Of a stretch of 9,957 bases of DNA, positions 1-8,700 are shown in pieces. The notes below the pieces were generated by a model, which saw nothing but the letters and a program-made list of their open reading frames with translations, did not search any database and was not told the origin of the DNA. The position numbers and the translations under genes are program-made. Position 1 is the stretch's first letter. Each line of letters opens with the position of its first letter. This DNA comes from Pseudomonadota bacterium (GTDB lineage Bacteria; Pseudomonadota; Alphaproteobacteria; Micropepsales; Micropepsaceae): NCBI GenBank assembly GCA_021808875.1, contig JAKBAU010000122.1, positions 1 through 9,957 of the forward strand, read 5' to 3'.

Positions 1-2
1 TG

Positions 3-3000
3 ACGGTCATGATGCGGCTCGTCTTCCTCCTCGCGGCGGAAGAGCGCGGCCTGCTTCTCTTCGGCGATCCCCGATACGATGCGTTCTACGCGCTCTCCAG
101 CTTGCGCATGCAGTTGCGCGCCGACTCCGAGGAGATACTCGAACGCCGGCGCTCGGCCTGGTCCCGGCTGCTCGCGCTGTTCCGGGGGGTCTACGGCGGC
201 ATCGACCATCCGTTGCTGAGGCTTCCGGCGATGGGCGGCTCGCTGTTCGATCCCGACCGCTACCCGTTCCTCGAAGGGCGCAAGAAGGGAACGAGCTGGC
301 GGAACGACCCCGCGGAACCGCTGCCGATCGACGACCGGACGGTCCTGCTCCTGCTGGAAGCTATCCAGACCTTCGAAGGGCGCACGCTCTCCTATCGCGC
401 GCTCGACGTAGAGCAGATCGGCCACGTCTATGAAGGCCTCCTCGAACGCACGGTCCAGCGCGTCGACGACGTCACGCTCGAACTCGAAGGATCGGCCAAG
501 GCCAAGAATGCGCGCGTGGCGCTTGGGGAGATCGAGTCGGCGCGCCTCGACGGCGCCGCGAGGATCGTCGAACTATTGAAAGAACGGAGCGAGCGTTCCG
601 AGCCAGCCATTCGCAACGCAATCGGGCGGGAACCGGACGAACGCCTGGCGGCGCGCCTGCTCACCGTGTGTCGCGGCGACGTGGTCTTGCGCGATCGCAT
701 CCTGCCCTATGCCGAACTCCTTCGGACGGATCCGTGGGGATACCCACTGGTTCACCACGCCGGCGCCTTCGTCGTCGTCCTCGGCGCCGACCGGCGCGAT
801 AGCGGAACGCACTACACGCCCAAGAGCCTGACCGAGAAGATCGTCGAGGAGACCCTGGCCCCGATCGTCTATCGCGGCTCGGCCGAAGGCGCGGCGCGCG
901 AGGATTGGAAGCTCAAGAGCGCCGACGAACTCCTTGACCTCAAGATCTGCGACCCCGCGATGGGATCTGGCGCGTTCCTCGTGCAGGCTTGCCGCTGGCT
1001 CGCCGATCGGCTGGTGGAAGCTTGGTCCGACACGGAGACGGCGGGCGGCCGGATCGACGACGAAGGCCGCATCCGCGCCGCCAATGACACGGCCGGGTTC
1101 GAACCGCTGTCGCGCGACACCGAAGAGCGCGCCATCCTTGCGCGCCGCCTGATGGCCGAGCGCTGCCTCTACGGCGTCGACAAGAACCCGCTCGCGGTCG
1201 AACTCGCCAAGCTGTCGCTGTGGCTGACCACACTCGCCAAGGGACGCCCCTTCGGCTTCCTCGATCACAACCTGCGTAGCGGCGACAGCCTGCTCGGCAT
1301 CCATGATCTCGGCCAGCTCATCGAGCTGGACATGAAGCCGAAGGGCAAGGCGCAGCTTCGCCTCTTCGGTCGGACCATCCGGTCGGCCATTGACAAGGCG
1401 CTCGCGCTTCGCAGCCAGCTTCGCTCGATCCCCATCCGTGACATTGGCGATGTCGAGGCGATGGCCGCGCTCGACGCTCAATCGCGTAGCGAACTCGCTC
1501 TGCCGGAACTGATCGCCAACGCGCTCGTCGGCATCATCCTCACCGGAGAACGCGCCGTGAGTATTACGGCACTGGCGGCCATGGCCGACGAAGCCGCGGG
1601 GGGTGATGTCAATGCACGGACCCGCTTGTTGCAGCAGGCAACAGCCAACCTCGTGCATGACGCCCCCGATGGGGTGGCACGGCGTCCTTTCCATTGGCCA
1701 CTCGAATTTCCAGAAGTCTTTTCGCGGAACGATTCCGGCTTCGACGCAATAGTTGGAAACCCTCCATTTATGGGAGGGCGGTTGATCGGTCGTCGACTTG
1801 GAGCGACATATCAAGAATATCTGAAATTCATTCGCAACGACGTGGCCGGATCACCTGATTTTTGCGCTTATTTCTTTTTGCGTTCATTTTATCTGATCTC
1901 GCAATCAGGCGGGATCGGCTTGTTGGCGACGAAATCAATTACCGAGACCGGTTCACGGGTAGTCTGCTTTGATCAGATTGTGTCCAAGGGCGGCACCATA
2001 TACAGCGCCCTCTCCAGGCTTCCGTGGCCAGGAAACGCGGCGGTCGTTGTTTCGATCGCCTGGATCACCCGAAGCATTTGGAAGGGCAGCGTCATTCTCG
2101 ATCAGCGCGCTGTTGCTACTATCAATGGTGCATTGGAGGAAGATTTTCAGATTAAGCGACCGATGAAACTCAAGTTTTTGAAGGGAAGATTCTCACAAGG
2201 TCAGGACGTAATGGGGCGTGGTTTCGAGCTTACAGAGCACGAGCGCGCCGAAATCCTTGCCCAAGACCCCGATTGCGAACAAGTAATTCGTCCGCTCTTC
2301 AACGGGCAGGACATCGCGAATATGCCGAGCCTGAGCCCATATCGATGGGCGATATATTTCTACGATTGGCCGGAGGAGGAAGCCAGGCGCTACGAGCCAG
2401 CATTCCGACGCCTTGAAGACCTAGTGAAGCCCTATCGGGATTCTCTTACCGGCCAAATACATCAAGATTGCTTCTGGAAATTCTGGGATCTTCGCCCATC
2501 GCTGATGCGCGAATCCAAAGGTCACACCTATTTTCTAGCGTCACCGGTAGTGGCGAAATACGTAACCTTCCGACGCGTTCCGTCTCATAATGTTTATAAC
2601 CATAAGACGAAAATATATTTCCTATACGCATGGTCTGATTTCGCAATTTTGCAATCCAGCTTGCATCAGGAATGGGCATTTTGGAATTGCGCAACTCTCG
2701 GCGCATCTACGTTGAGTTATTCAACGTCGGCAGCGTTAGAGACTTGGCCAATGCCGGGATCTGGCAACGATGAACCGCTAAATCTAATTGGCCAAAAATA
2801 CCACAAGATGCGGGACAGTTTTCTCACAGAAAACGGTATCGGCCCCACGCAATTTTATAATCGCTTCCATAACCCGGAGGACAAAGACGCCCAAATCGTG
2901 GCTCTTCGAGACCTTCATCGGCAGATGGATCTGGCCGTGTTGGCGTCTTACGGCTGGCAAGATTTGGATCTTGCCCACGATTTTCACGAGATGCCTTATC

Positions 3001-3221
3001 TGCCAGTGAATGACCGGTGCCGCTTCACCCTCTCTGAACATGCCCGCCTAGCAGTCTTACGGCGATTGTCGGAACTCAATCACGAGAGATACAGCGAAGA
3101 GGTCGAGGCAGGACTGCATAAGATAGCCAAGAAAGCGGCGTCCGGGAGGAAGCGAACCCCACGAGATGTTGGCAATCTCTTCAATGCCGACACCGCCGAA
3201 GCGGAGACCGTCGATGACTGA
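3..3221 (+). CDS. drmMI: DISARM-type N6-adenine DNA methyltransferase DrmMI (5' partial)
   Basis: This is a large adenine-specific DNA methyltransferase of the Eco57I/TaqI (PglX-like) class. It would methylate host DNA with S-adenosylmethionine so that the defence complex ignores it. Numbering from the ATG at 9, motif I is DPAMGSGAFL (315-324), the acidic SAM-ribose region is GVDKNP (389-394), and the catalytic motif IV is NPPF (584-587). The order I then IV, with target recognition C-terminal, fits gamma-type N6-adenine methylases. The first visible residues (MMRLVFLLAAEERGLLL) resemble an internal helix of this family. The frame is open to the window edge, so the true start lies upstream and the ATGs at 9 and 12 are probably internal. 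At least 1072 codons are present. No PD-(D/E)xK nuclease motif is evident in the visible part. Assignment to DrmMI rather than BREX PglX or a type IIG enzyme rests on drmA and drmB downstream. Codons from about 1730 to 2910 are AT-richer than the rest. The stop overlaps the next small ORF by 8 nt. Confidence 0.85.
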   Translation, partial: TVMMRLVFLLAAEERGLLLFGDPRYDAFYALSSLRMQLRADSEEILERRRSAWSRLLALFRGVYGGIDHPLLRLPAMGGSLFDPDRYPFLEGRKKGTSWRNDPAEPLPIDDRTVLLLLEAIQTFEGRTLSYRALDVEQIGHVYEGLLERTVQRVDDVTLELEGSAKAKNARVALGEIESARLDGAARIVELLKERSERSEPAIRNAIGREPDERLAARLLTVCRGDVVLRDRILPYAELLRTDPWGYPLVHHAGAFVVVLGADRRDSGTHYTPKSLTEKIVEETLAPIVYRGSAEGAAREDWKLKSADELLDLKICDPAMGSGAFLVQACRWLADRLVEAWSDTETAGGRIDDEGRIRAANDTAGFEPLSRDTEERAILARRLMAERCLYGVDKNPLAVELAKLSLWLTTLAKGRPFGFLDHNLRSGDSLLGIHDLGQLIELDMKPKGKAQLRLFGRTIRSAIDKALALRSQLRSIPIRDIGDVEAMAALDAQSRSELALPELIANALVGIILTGERAVSITALAAMADEAAGGDVNARTRLLQQATANLVHDAPDGVARRPFHWPLEFPEVFSRNDSGFDAIVGNPPFMGGRLIGRRLGATYQEYLKFIRNDVAGSPDFCAYFFLRSFYLISQSGGIGLLATKSITETGSRVVCFDQIVSKGGTIYSALSRLPWPGNAAVVVSIAWITRSIWKGSVILDQRAVATINGALEEDFQIKRPMKLKFLKGRFSQGQDVMGRGFELTEHERAEILAQDPDCEQVIRPLFNGQDIANMPSLSPYRWAIYFYDWPEEEARRYEPAFRRLEDLVKPYRDSLTGQIHQDCFWKFWDLRPSLMRESKGHTYFLASPVVAKYVTFRRVPSHNVYNHKTKIYFLYAWSDFAILQSSLHQEWAFWNCATLGASTLSYSTSAALETWPMPGSGNDEPLNLIGQKYHKMRDSFLTENGIGPTQFYNRFHNPEDKDAQIVALRDLHRQMDLAVLASYGWQDLDLAHDFHEMPYLPVNDRCRFTLSEHARLAVLRRLSELNHERYSEEVEAGLHKIAKKAASGRKRTPRDVGNLFNADTAEAETVDD
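1730..2910 (+). other. AT-richer segment in the presumed target-recognition half of drmMI
   Basis: Base composition changes inside the methyltransferase gene without breaking the frame. Hand counts of single 60-nt lines give 41/60 GC at 961-1020 (motif I region), 26/60 at 1861-1920, 19/60 at 2581-2640, and 35/60 at 3001-3060. The AT-richer part begins close to the NPPF catalytic motif and covers the region where Eco57I/TaqI-type enzymes carry their target-recognition domain. The edges are approximate. Likely explanations are replacement of the specificity domain by recombination from a lower-GC donor, or relaxed codon use in a fast-diversifying domain. Confidence 0.6.
3203..3207 (+). promoter_or_regulatory. 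Shine-Dalgarno for the mini-ORF at 3214
   Basis: GGAGA lies 6 nt upstream of the ATG at 3214, inside the last codons of the methyltransferase gene. Motif and spacing are good for a ribosome binding site, which is the main reason for taking the following 23-codon ORF seriously. Confidence 0.45.
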
Positions 3222-3285
3222 CACCACCGACGCAGCGGTTGATCTCAACCTGCTCGCACGTCTCAAAGAGAGGGCCTGCCGATGA
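3214..3285 (+). CDS. 23-residue mini-ORF bridging drmMI and the GHKL ATPase gene
   Basis: An ATG at 3214 opens a 23-codon frame starting MTDTTDAAVDLNLLARLKER and ending at the TGA at 3283-3285. It overlaps the methyltransferase stop by 8 nt, and its own stop overlaps the ATPase ATG as ATGA, the usual termination-reinitiation arrangement. A GGAGA lies 6 nt upstream. It may be a coupling leader that passes ribosomes to the ATPase gene, a small protein, or the surviving N-terminus of a gene lost by deletion. A frameshifted N-terminal extension of the ATPase is less likely, because the ATPase has its own good ribosome binding site. I recognise no family. Confidence 0.35.
   Translation: MTDTTDAAVDLNLLARLKERACR
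3265..3274 (+). promoter_or_regulatory. Shine-Dalgarno for the GHKL ATPase gene
   Basis: AAAGAGAGGG ends 7 nt before the ATG at 3282. It supports that start over an alternative initiation further upstream and lies inside the mini-ORF. Confidence 0.55.
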
Positions 3286-4697
3286 CGAAACCCACCAACG
3301 ATCAGGCACAGGCCAGCCCGACCAAACGGTTCTTCGTGTCGATGCTGACGCGCGACATCAACCTCGCCGACGCGATCCTCGACCTTCTCGACAACTGCCT
3401 CGACGGTGCGCTCCGGTTGGCAGACGGCGGCAACGTCGATTATGCGCAGCATTTCGTGAAGATCGAGCTCGCCGCCGATCACTTCTCGATCGAAGACAAT
3501 TGCGGGGGCATTCCGCGCGAGGTCGCGAAGAACTACGCGTTCAAAATGGGCCGCGACACAGACGATGACCGCGACTCCGACACCGAGACCATCGGCATGT
3601 ATGGCGTGGGAATGAAGCGTGCGATCTTCAAGATGGGTCGCGAGGCGCTGGTGCGGACCCGGTATGATGAAGATACATTCGAGGTGCCAATCACCTCTGC
3701 CTGGCTCGACGCCAAAGGCTGGGATCCGCTGCCGATCAACGAGCCGACCGAGGCCAGCGAGAAGCTCCCCGAACCCGGCACGGTGATCTACGTCCGCGAA
3801 TTGTATGAGGGCGTCTCCAGGCACTTCGCCAACGAAGCATTCGAGAACGAGGTTCGCACCGCCATCTCCGAGCACTTCACGATGTTCCTCCAATGGGGCT
3901 TGCAGGTGACGCTCAACGGCAAACCCGTGGAGCCGGTGCTCGTCGAAGTGCTCGTGTCACCGCGCGAGGATGGACCCGCTCCGTTCGTCTTTCAGAAGAC
4001 GATCGACGATGTGATCGTCTCGATCACCGTCGGCCTGAACACCGGACGCAGCCTTGGCAACGACGATGAGGACGACTCGGGTTTTGAGCGCGATCGGTCT
4101 TCTGCGACAGCCGGCTGGACGGTGCTCTGCAACGATCGCGCTGTGATCGTCGGAGATAAGAGCCGGCTTACGGGCTGGGGCGACGGGATCCCGCTGTACC
4201 ACCCGCAGTTCGCCATCATCACCGGCATCATCGAGTTCCGTTCCAAACACGCCGACAAACTACCGGTCACGACGACGAAGCGTGCACTCGATACCTCGTC
4301 GAACGTCTGGCTCGAATCTTTGGTGAAGATGAAGGAGGGTATGCGAGTCTGGATTTCGTACACGAACCAGTGGAAGAACCATCCGCGTGTCGATCAGTCG
4401 AACTATTGGGAGGATGCGCGCCCGCTTCCGTTGACCAGGGCGATTGCGGCGGTTGCCTCGCGTACCACAGCCAAAATCTCTGACGGCCAAATCGAGTTCA
4501 ACCCGCAGAAGGCCAAGGTCCTCCCCGAACCGCCGGGGAAGACGCCGTCGTCGCGGAGGATCGTGTTCTCGCGGCCGATCGAGGAAATACGCCTCGTCTC
4601 GAAGATGTTGTTCGACGTCGATGACGAGAAGCCGGGCATCGTCGGTGAGAAATGTTTCGAGCTGACGTTCACCAAAGCCACGAAGCAGGACGGCTGA
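3282..4697 (+). CDS. GHKL (Hsp90/MutL/MORC-like) ATPase, DISARM-associated
   Basis: This 471-residue soluble protein has an N-terminal Bergerat-fold ATPase domain. The N box is DLLDNCLDGA (34-43), with N38 as the Mg-binding asparagine. The G1 box is DNCGGI (72-77) and the G2 box is GMYGVGMK (105-112). GHKL proteins dimerise on ATP binding and act as conformational clamps or switches. Residues around 200-335 could be an S5-like transducer domain, with VTTTKR (329-334) placing K333 where MutL, gyrase and Hsp90 relatives carry a phosphate-contacting basic residue; this is inference. Two points are odd. The usual catalytic glutamate of the N box is aspartate (D34), and the ATP-lid region (91-104) is strongly acidic, as is a second stretch near 260-272. 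No histidine-kinase dimerisation helix, membrane segment or signal peptide is seen. The gene lies between drmMI and drmA, where I know of no standard DISARM component, and ends 3 nt before the next gene. Its role is unknown; an ATP-gated sensor or clamp is plausible. Confidence 0.85.
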   Translation: MTKPTNDQAQASPTKRFFVSMLTRDINLADAILDLLDNCLDGALRLADGGNVDYAQHFVKIELAADHFSIEDNCGGIPREVAKNYAFKMGRDTDDDRDSDTETIGMYGVGMKRAIFKMGREALVRTRYDEDTFEVPITSAWLDAKGWDPLPINEPTEASEKLPEPGTVIYVRELYEGVSRHFANEAFENEVRTAISEHFTMFLQWGLQVTLNGKPVEPVLVEVLVSPREDGPAPFVFQKTIDDVIVSITVGLNTGRSLGNDDEDDSGFERDRSSATAGWTVLCNDRAVIVGDKSRLTGWGDGIPLYHPQFAIITGIIEFRSKHADKLPVTTTKRALDTSSNVWLESLVKMKEGMRVWISYTNQWKNHPRVDQSNYWEDARPLPLTRAIAAVASRTTAKISDGQIEFNPQKAKVLPEPPGKTPSSRRIVFSRPIEEIRLVSKMLFDVDDEKPGIVGEKCFELTFTKATKQDG

Positions 4698-4700
4698 GAC

Positions 4701-5696
4701 ATGAGCGCCGGATCTTCACTTCCGTACCGGCTGAGGCCCAACAAAGCAGTCGACAGGGAATTGTTCCTGTCGCTGCTGATGCGGTTGACTCCCTCGCTCT
4801 CGCTTGAAAATTACCAGTACGTCGGGCTCGGCGGTCCCTTTCTCGAAGACTTCAGATTGGTGCATGCCCGGCTTGGTCTCAAGCGAATGGCCTGCGTCGA
4901 AACGGAGCAGGAGGTCCACAAACGCCAGCTCTTCAATCGACCGATCGCTTCGATCGAATGCGTCCATGCGACGCTCGAAGACTATCTGGACGGGCACGAC
5001 TTCGAGGCGCCGGCGATCATATGGTTCGACTACACCGAGCCGAAGGGCATCACCACGCAGATCGAACGCTTCGCGCGGACGATCGGCACGGTTCCGCTCG
5101 GGAGCGTGCTTCGAGTGACGCTCAACGCCAATCCAGAATCTCTCGGAAAGCCGAATGCCAACGAGGTCTCCGTTGAGATTGACGACGTAGCCTCCAGTGA
5201 TCGTAAGGAAAGGCCGACCGTACAGGAGTGGCGGCTTGCCCGTTTCAAGGAGCGGGTTGGGCAACTTTTCCCGAGCGGATTGTCCGCTGACGGCATGACG
5301 CAGAAGCGCTTCGGTTTTAGCGTGCTCCGCGTTCTCAAGCTGGCGGTCGAAAAGGAAGCGCTCAACTTCCGTGATCGCCGGATCGTGTGGGCACTGGCCA
5401 CGCATTACAAAGACGGTCAGGCGATGGTGACGGCAGCACTCGTAGTCTGTGCTGCCGACAACACCGCCATCGAAGAACTCGTGAAGGGATGGGAGTTCTA
5501 CTCGACGTCGGATTCGCCCCATCGTCTCGACTTGCCAGCCCTTTCGACCTTGGAGCGTTTGACCATGGAGTCGAGCGACGATGTTCGGGCGAAGATGACC
5601 TTCGAACTGCCCAAGTCCGACATGGGCGAGGATCCATTTTCGGTTTTCAAGAAGTTCTACCGTATCTACCCGCATTTCTCGCGCGTCGAGCTGTAG
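4701..5696 (+). CDS. Unassigned protein with Rossmann, methyltransferase-like N-terminal half
   Basis: I do not recognise a named family for this 331-residue protein. The N-terminal half has the pattern of a class I SAM-dependent methyltransferase: a strand ending in a glycine-rich turn (YVGLGG, 40-45), a helix, a second strand ending in acidic residues (CVETE, 65-69), and a hydrophobic strand ending WFDYTEPKG (108-116), with D110 at the motif IV position. No NPPY/DPPY motif is present, so it is not an ordinary N6-adenine or N4-cytosine methylase, and no PC motif suggests a C5-cytosine enzyme. The C-terminal half (about 170-331) shows no motif I can place. No signal peptide or membrane segment is seen. 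It starts 3 nt after the ATPase stop with a weak AGGA at 4687-4690, and ends 19 nt before drmA. That spacing suggests it works with the GHKL ATPase. It could be an active small-molecule or protein methyltransferase, a degenerate SAM or nucleotide sensor, or an effector subunit. Confidence 0.75.
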   Translation: MSAGSSLPYRLRPNKAVDRELFLSLLMRLTPSLSLENYQYVGLGGPFLEDFRLVHARLGLKRMACVETEQEVHKRQLFNRPIASIECVHATLEDYLDGHDFEAPAIIWFDYTEPKGITTQIERFARTIGTVPLGSVLRVTLNANPESLGKPNANEVSVEIDDVASSDRKERPTVQEWRLARFKERVGQLFPSGLSADGMTQKRFGFSVLRVLKLAVEKEALNFRDRRIVWALATHYKDGQAMVTAALVVCAADNTAIEELVKGWEFYSTSDSPHRLDLPALSTLERLTMESSDDVRAKMTFELPKSDMGEDPFSVFKKFYRIYPHFSRVEL

Positions 5697-5702
5697 AAGC
5701 TC

Positions 5703-5709
5703 AAGGGGA
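5703..5709 (+). promoter_or_regulatory. Shine-Dalgarno for drmA
   Basis: AAGGGGA lies 6 nt before the ATG at 5716, in the 19-nt gap after the preceding stop. It fixes the drmA start and suggests this gene is initiated independently rather than only by coupling. Confidence 0.6.
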
Positions 5710-5715
5710 CGACGC

Positions 5716-8700
5716 ATGACCACGACTGCCGATCCAGAAATACAAGGATGGCTTGCAAAGGAACCGACCTGGCTCGGCCCATGCATCCTGCAACTCGACG
5801 GAGAGCGTTCGACTTTCGCGGCGGTCGAAGACGGGCACTGGATCGTCGTAGCTGGAGTCGACGGCGGCCTGAAGAGTGTCGGGCGCATTCTACGGATACG
5901 CTCCGATCTTGCGAACACGACGATCTATTTTGACCGGCTGCATTCCTTTCGCACGCCGGGATCGGCGTCCGACGTCGGTTTGACGCTACCCGCCGGCCCC
6001 ATTGGACGCCTCCGTCCGGAAGACCTCGCGACCATCTTCGCTCTGGGCGGTATCTCTCCGGCTTCCGTGCCGCTCATCCAGAACGTCACCTACGTCCGCA
6101 ATCTGCTCGAATTGGCAGTCCGCGACGATCTCCTCGGTCCGGCGGGTGGCCCGCACGAGCTGATCAAGGACATGAGCGTCCGCGATCGCTATCTGGTCGG
6201 GAAGCTCGCGCCACGCCGGCCGGGTGACGGCGAGACGACTGCCGTCGAGCCGGCGGCGGCGGCAGACGAGGTCGGCGACATTGAGGATGAGAGGGCGGCG
6301 TCCATTCACGAACCGGGCGCCGAATTCGCGAGTGCTTCCGGCCGCGTGGAGCCGGAGGACGATGCCCTCGACGAAATCGACACCACGAACAATCAATCGC
6401 TCGTGCCATCCAGCCTCGGGCTGACCTTCTGCGTCGCATCAGGCGTGGAGTCGCTCTCCGTCGATGTTCGGTGGGGATGCTACGAGCGTGTCCCGAGCGA
6501 CGAGCATGACATCGTCAAAACCCGGAAGAACCGGGCGACTGGCAAGGAGGAAGCGACCAAGGTCAAGGTGTGGCGGCGCATCCCGTGTGGCGGAATCGTT
6601 CCCGTACCACTGAAGGACGGGCCGATAAGGCCCTCGACGCCCGACCGTGACCAGCCCGACGTCAGGCTGCAAGGCGCCGTCCGGACAAACGACCAGGGGG
6701 AACGCCTCATCACCTTGTTTCTCGTGAACGGCCAATTGGAGCCCGAGGACAACAAGGACCGTGCTTGGCTGTTCCAGCCGGAGATCTCCGTGACCCCGCC
6801 GGAAGGCGCTGCGGACAAGGCGATTTTCAGGCGACGCCCGTCCAATGAAATCGTCGTCGACGATCCGGAGCGCGATCGCTTGGCCCTGATCTACCGCAAT
6901 CGGCTGGAGTTCGCCGTCGGCCACGGCGTGTCGGTCCACGCCGACACGATGCCAGAAGATTCCGGGAAGGCTTGGCGGATCCGCACGGAGATCATTCCGC
7001 GCTACGAGATTGCCGTGACGGAGACGCCGGGCCTCGACCCCGACGACCGCCCGGCGATGCGTCGGATGGTCGATGAAGGTTGGCTCGACATGAGTCGCCT
7101 TGCGGAATTGGAGCCGCAGGCGCTGCGTGATGCCCTGTCATGCCTGGTCGACGACTACGCCGTCTGGATCGAGGAGCGACGTGCGCGGCTGAAAAGCGAG
7201 ATCACCGGCTTCGACGAGCCGGGGCGAGACGTGATCGCCCGCTGCGAGGATACCCTGCGCCGTCTTCGCGAGGGGATGAGCACGCTCTTTTCCGATGATG
7301 CGGCCTTGTCGGCATTTCGCTTCGCCAACAGGTCCATGGCGCTCCAGCGCGTGCGGAGCCTCTATGCCCTCAAGCGCAGGCGGGGCGAGGCAGCGGACGT
7401 AGCGCAGCTCGACATCCCCAGGAATAGATCCTGGCGTCCCTTCCAATTGGCCTTCCTCTTGTTGTCGGTGCCTTCGCTCGCCGACCCGGCGCATCCCGAT
7501 CGAACGAAACCCGTGGAGGCCTTCGCCGACCTGCTGTGGTTCCCGACGGGTGGCGGTAAGACCGAAGCCTATCTGGGCGTGGCCGCCTTCGCCATGGCGA
7601 TGCGTCGGTTGAAGAACGACCTCGGCGGGCTCGACGCCTCGCGTGGCCTCGCCGTGATCATGCGCTACACGCTGCGCCTCCTTACGCTGCAACAGTTCCA
7701 GCGTGCGACCGCTCTGTTGTGCGCGATGGAAGTGATCCGTCGCGGGGACGAAAAGACCTGGGGCAAGGAACCCTTCTCGCTGGGATTGTGGGTTGGCAAT
7801 AGGGTGACGCCGGGCCGAACCGAAGACGCTCACCAGGCGATCGAAGCGCTGCGCAACGGTGATCGAAATCGCGCCGGCATCTCATCGCCGGCGCAATTGA
7901 CAAGTTGCCCTTGGTGCGGCTCGGAGATCTCTGCGGGTCGCGACATTGAGGTCGACAGAATCGTCGGTCGGACCCTCATCCATTGCGGGGACAAGCTCGG
8001 CACCTGTGAATTCTCGCGAGCCGGCTCCAGCAGGCTCGCCCACCCCGGTTTGCCTGTGAAGGTGGTCGACGAGGAAATCTACCATCGTCCCCCGACGATG
8101 ATGATCGCGACCGTCGACAAGTTCGCCATGATGGCCTGGCGGCCAGAAGTCCGTAACCTCTTCGGTCGGGTCGACGAAGAATGCGAGCGTCATGGCTTGC
8201 TCTGGCCGCGGCACGATTGCGGCACGGGGCATCGCGCGCGCGGCTCGCATCCCGCAGCGAAGGTGAAGCAGGTTCGCACCCTGCGGCCCCCGGATCTCAT
8301 CATCCAAGACGAATTCCACCTCATCAGCGGCCCGCTCGGCACCATGGTCGGCCTCTATGAGAGCGCCGTCGACGAACTGAGCACTTGGCCCCTCGGTGAC
8401 ACGAAAGTCAGGCCAAAGGTGGTGGCTTCCACTGCCACCGTCCGGCGCGCCGAGGATCAGGTGCGCAACGTGTTCATGCGGCGCATCTCTGTCTTTCCGC
8501 CCTCGGGCCTCGACGTCGAGGACAACTTCTTCTCGGTCCAGCGGCCCATCGAAGAGAAGCCCGGCCGCCGCTACATGGGCATATGCGCGCCCGGTAGCTC
8601 TCGCCCCGCGGTGCTGATCCGGACGTACACGGCCTTCCTCACCGCGGCGCAAGCACTCTTCGATCGTTTCGGTCCGGTCGCCGATCCGTACATGACGCTG

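Noticed and set aside
573..1814. 413-codon open frame on the minus strand, opposite drmMI
   Set aside because: It lies wholly antisense to the methyltransferase motifs, its product is rich in Arg, Ala and Gly with no domain, and its length is explained by GC-rich third positions of the sense gene.
3..3221. Reading the methyltransferase as BREX PglX or a type IIG restriction-modification enzyme
   Set aside because: The catalytic motifs alone allow it, but no BREX genes (brxC, pglZ) are visible, no nuclease motif is seen, and drmA and drmB follow in the same operon.
3222..3281. Promoter or terminator between drmMI and the ATPase gene
   Set aside because: The 60-nt gap has no convincing -35/-10 pair and no GC hairpin with a T-run; it is filled by the mini-ORF and a ribosome binding site.
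3239..3568. Plus-strand 109-codon frame across the start of the ATPase gene
   Set aside because: Its product is Arg-rich and it is out of frame with the clear N box and G1 box of the GHKL protein.
4716..5918. 400-codon open frame on the minus strand, opposite the Rossmann-protein gene and the drmA start
   Set aside because: It spans two well-supported sense genes and their junction, has no recognisable motif, and looks like a GC-driven shadow.
7882..8652. 256-codon minus-strand open frame opposite drmA
   Set aside because: It is antisense to the DEFH and STAT helicase motifs, and its product is low-complexity and Arg/Ala/Gly-rich. It is a shadow.
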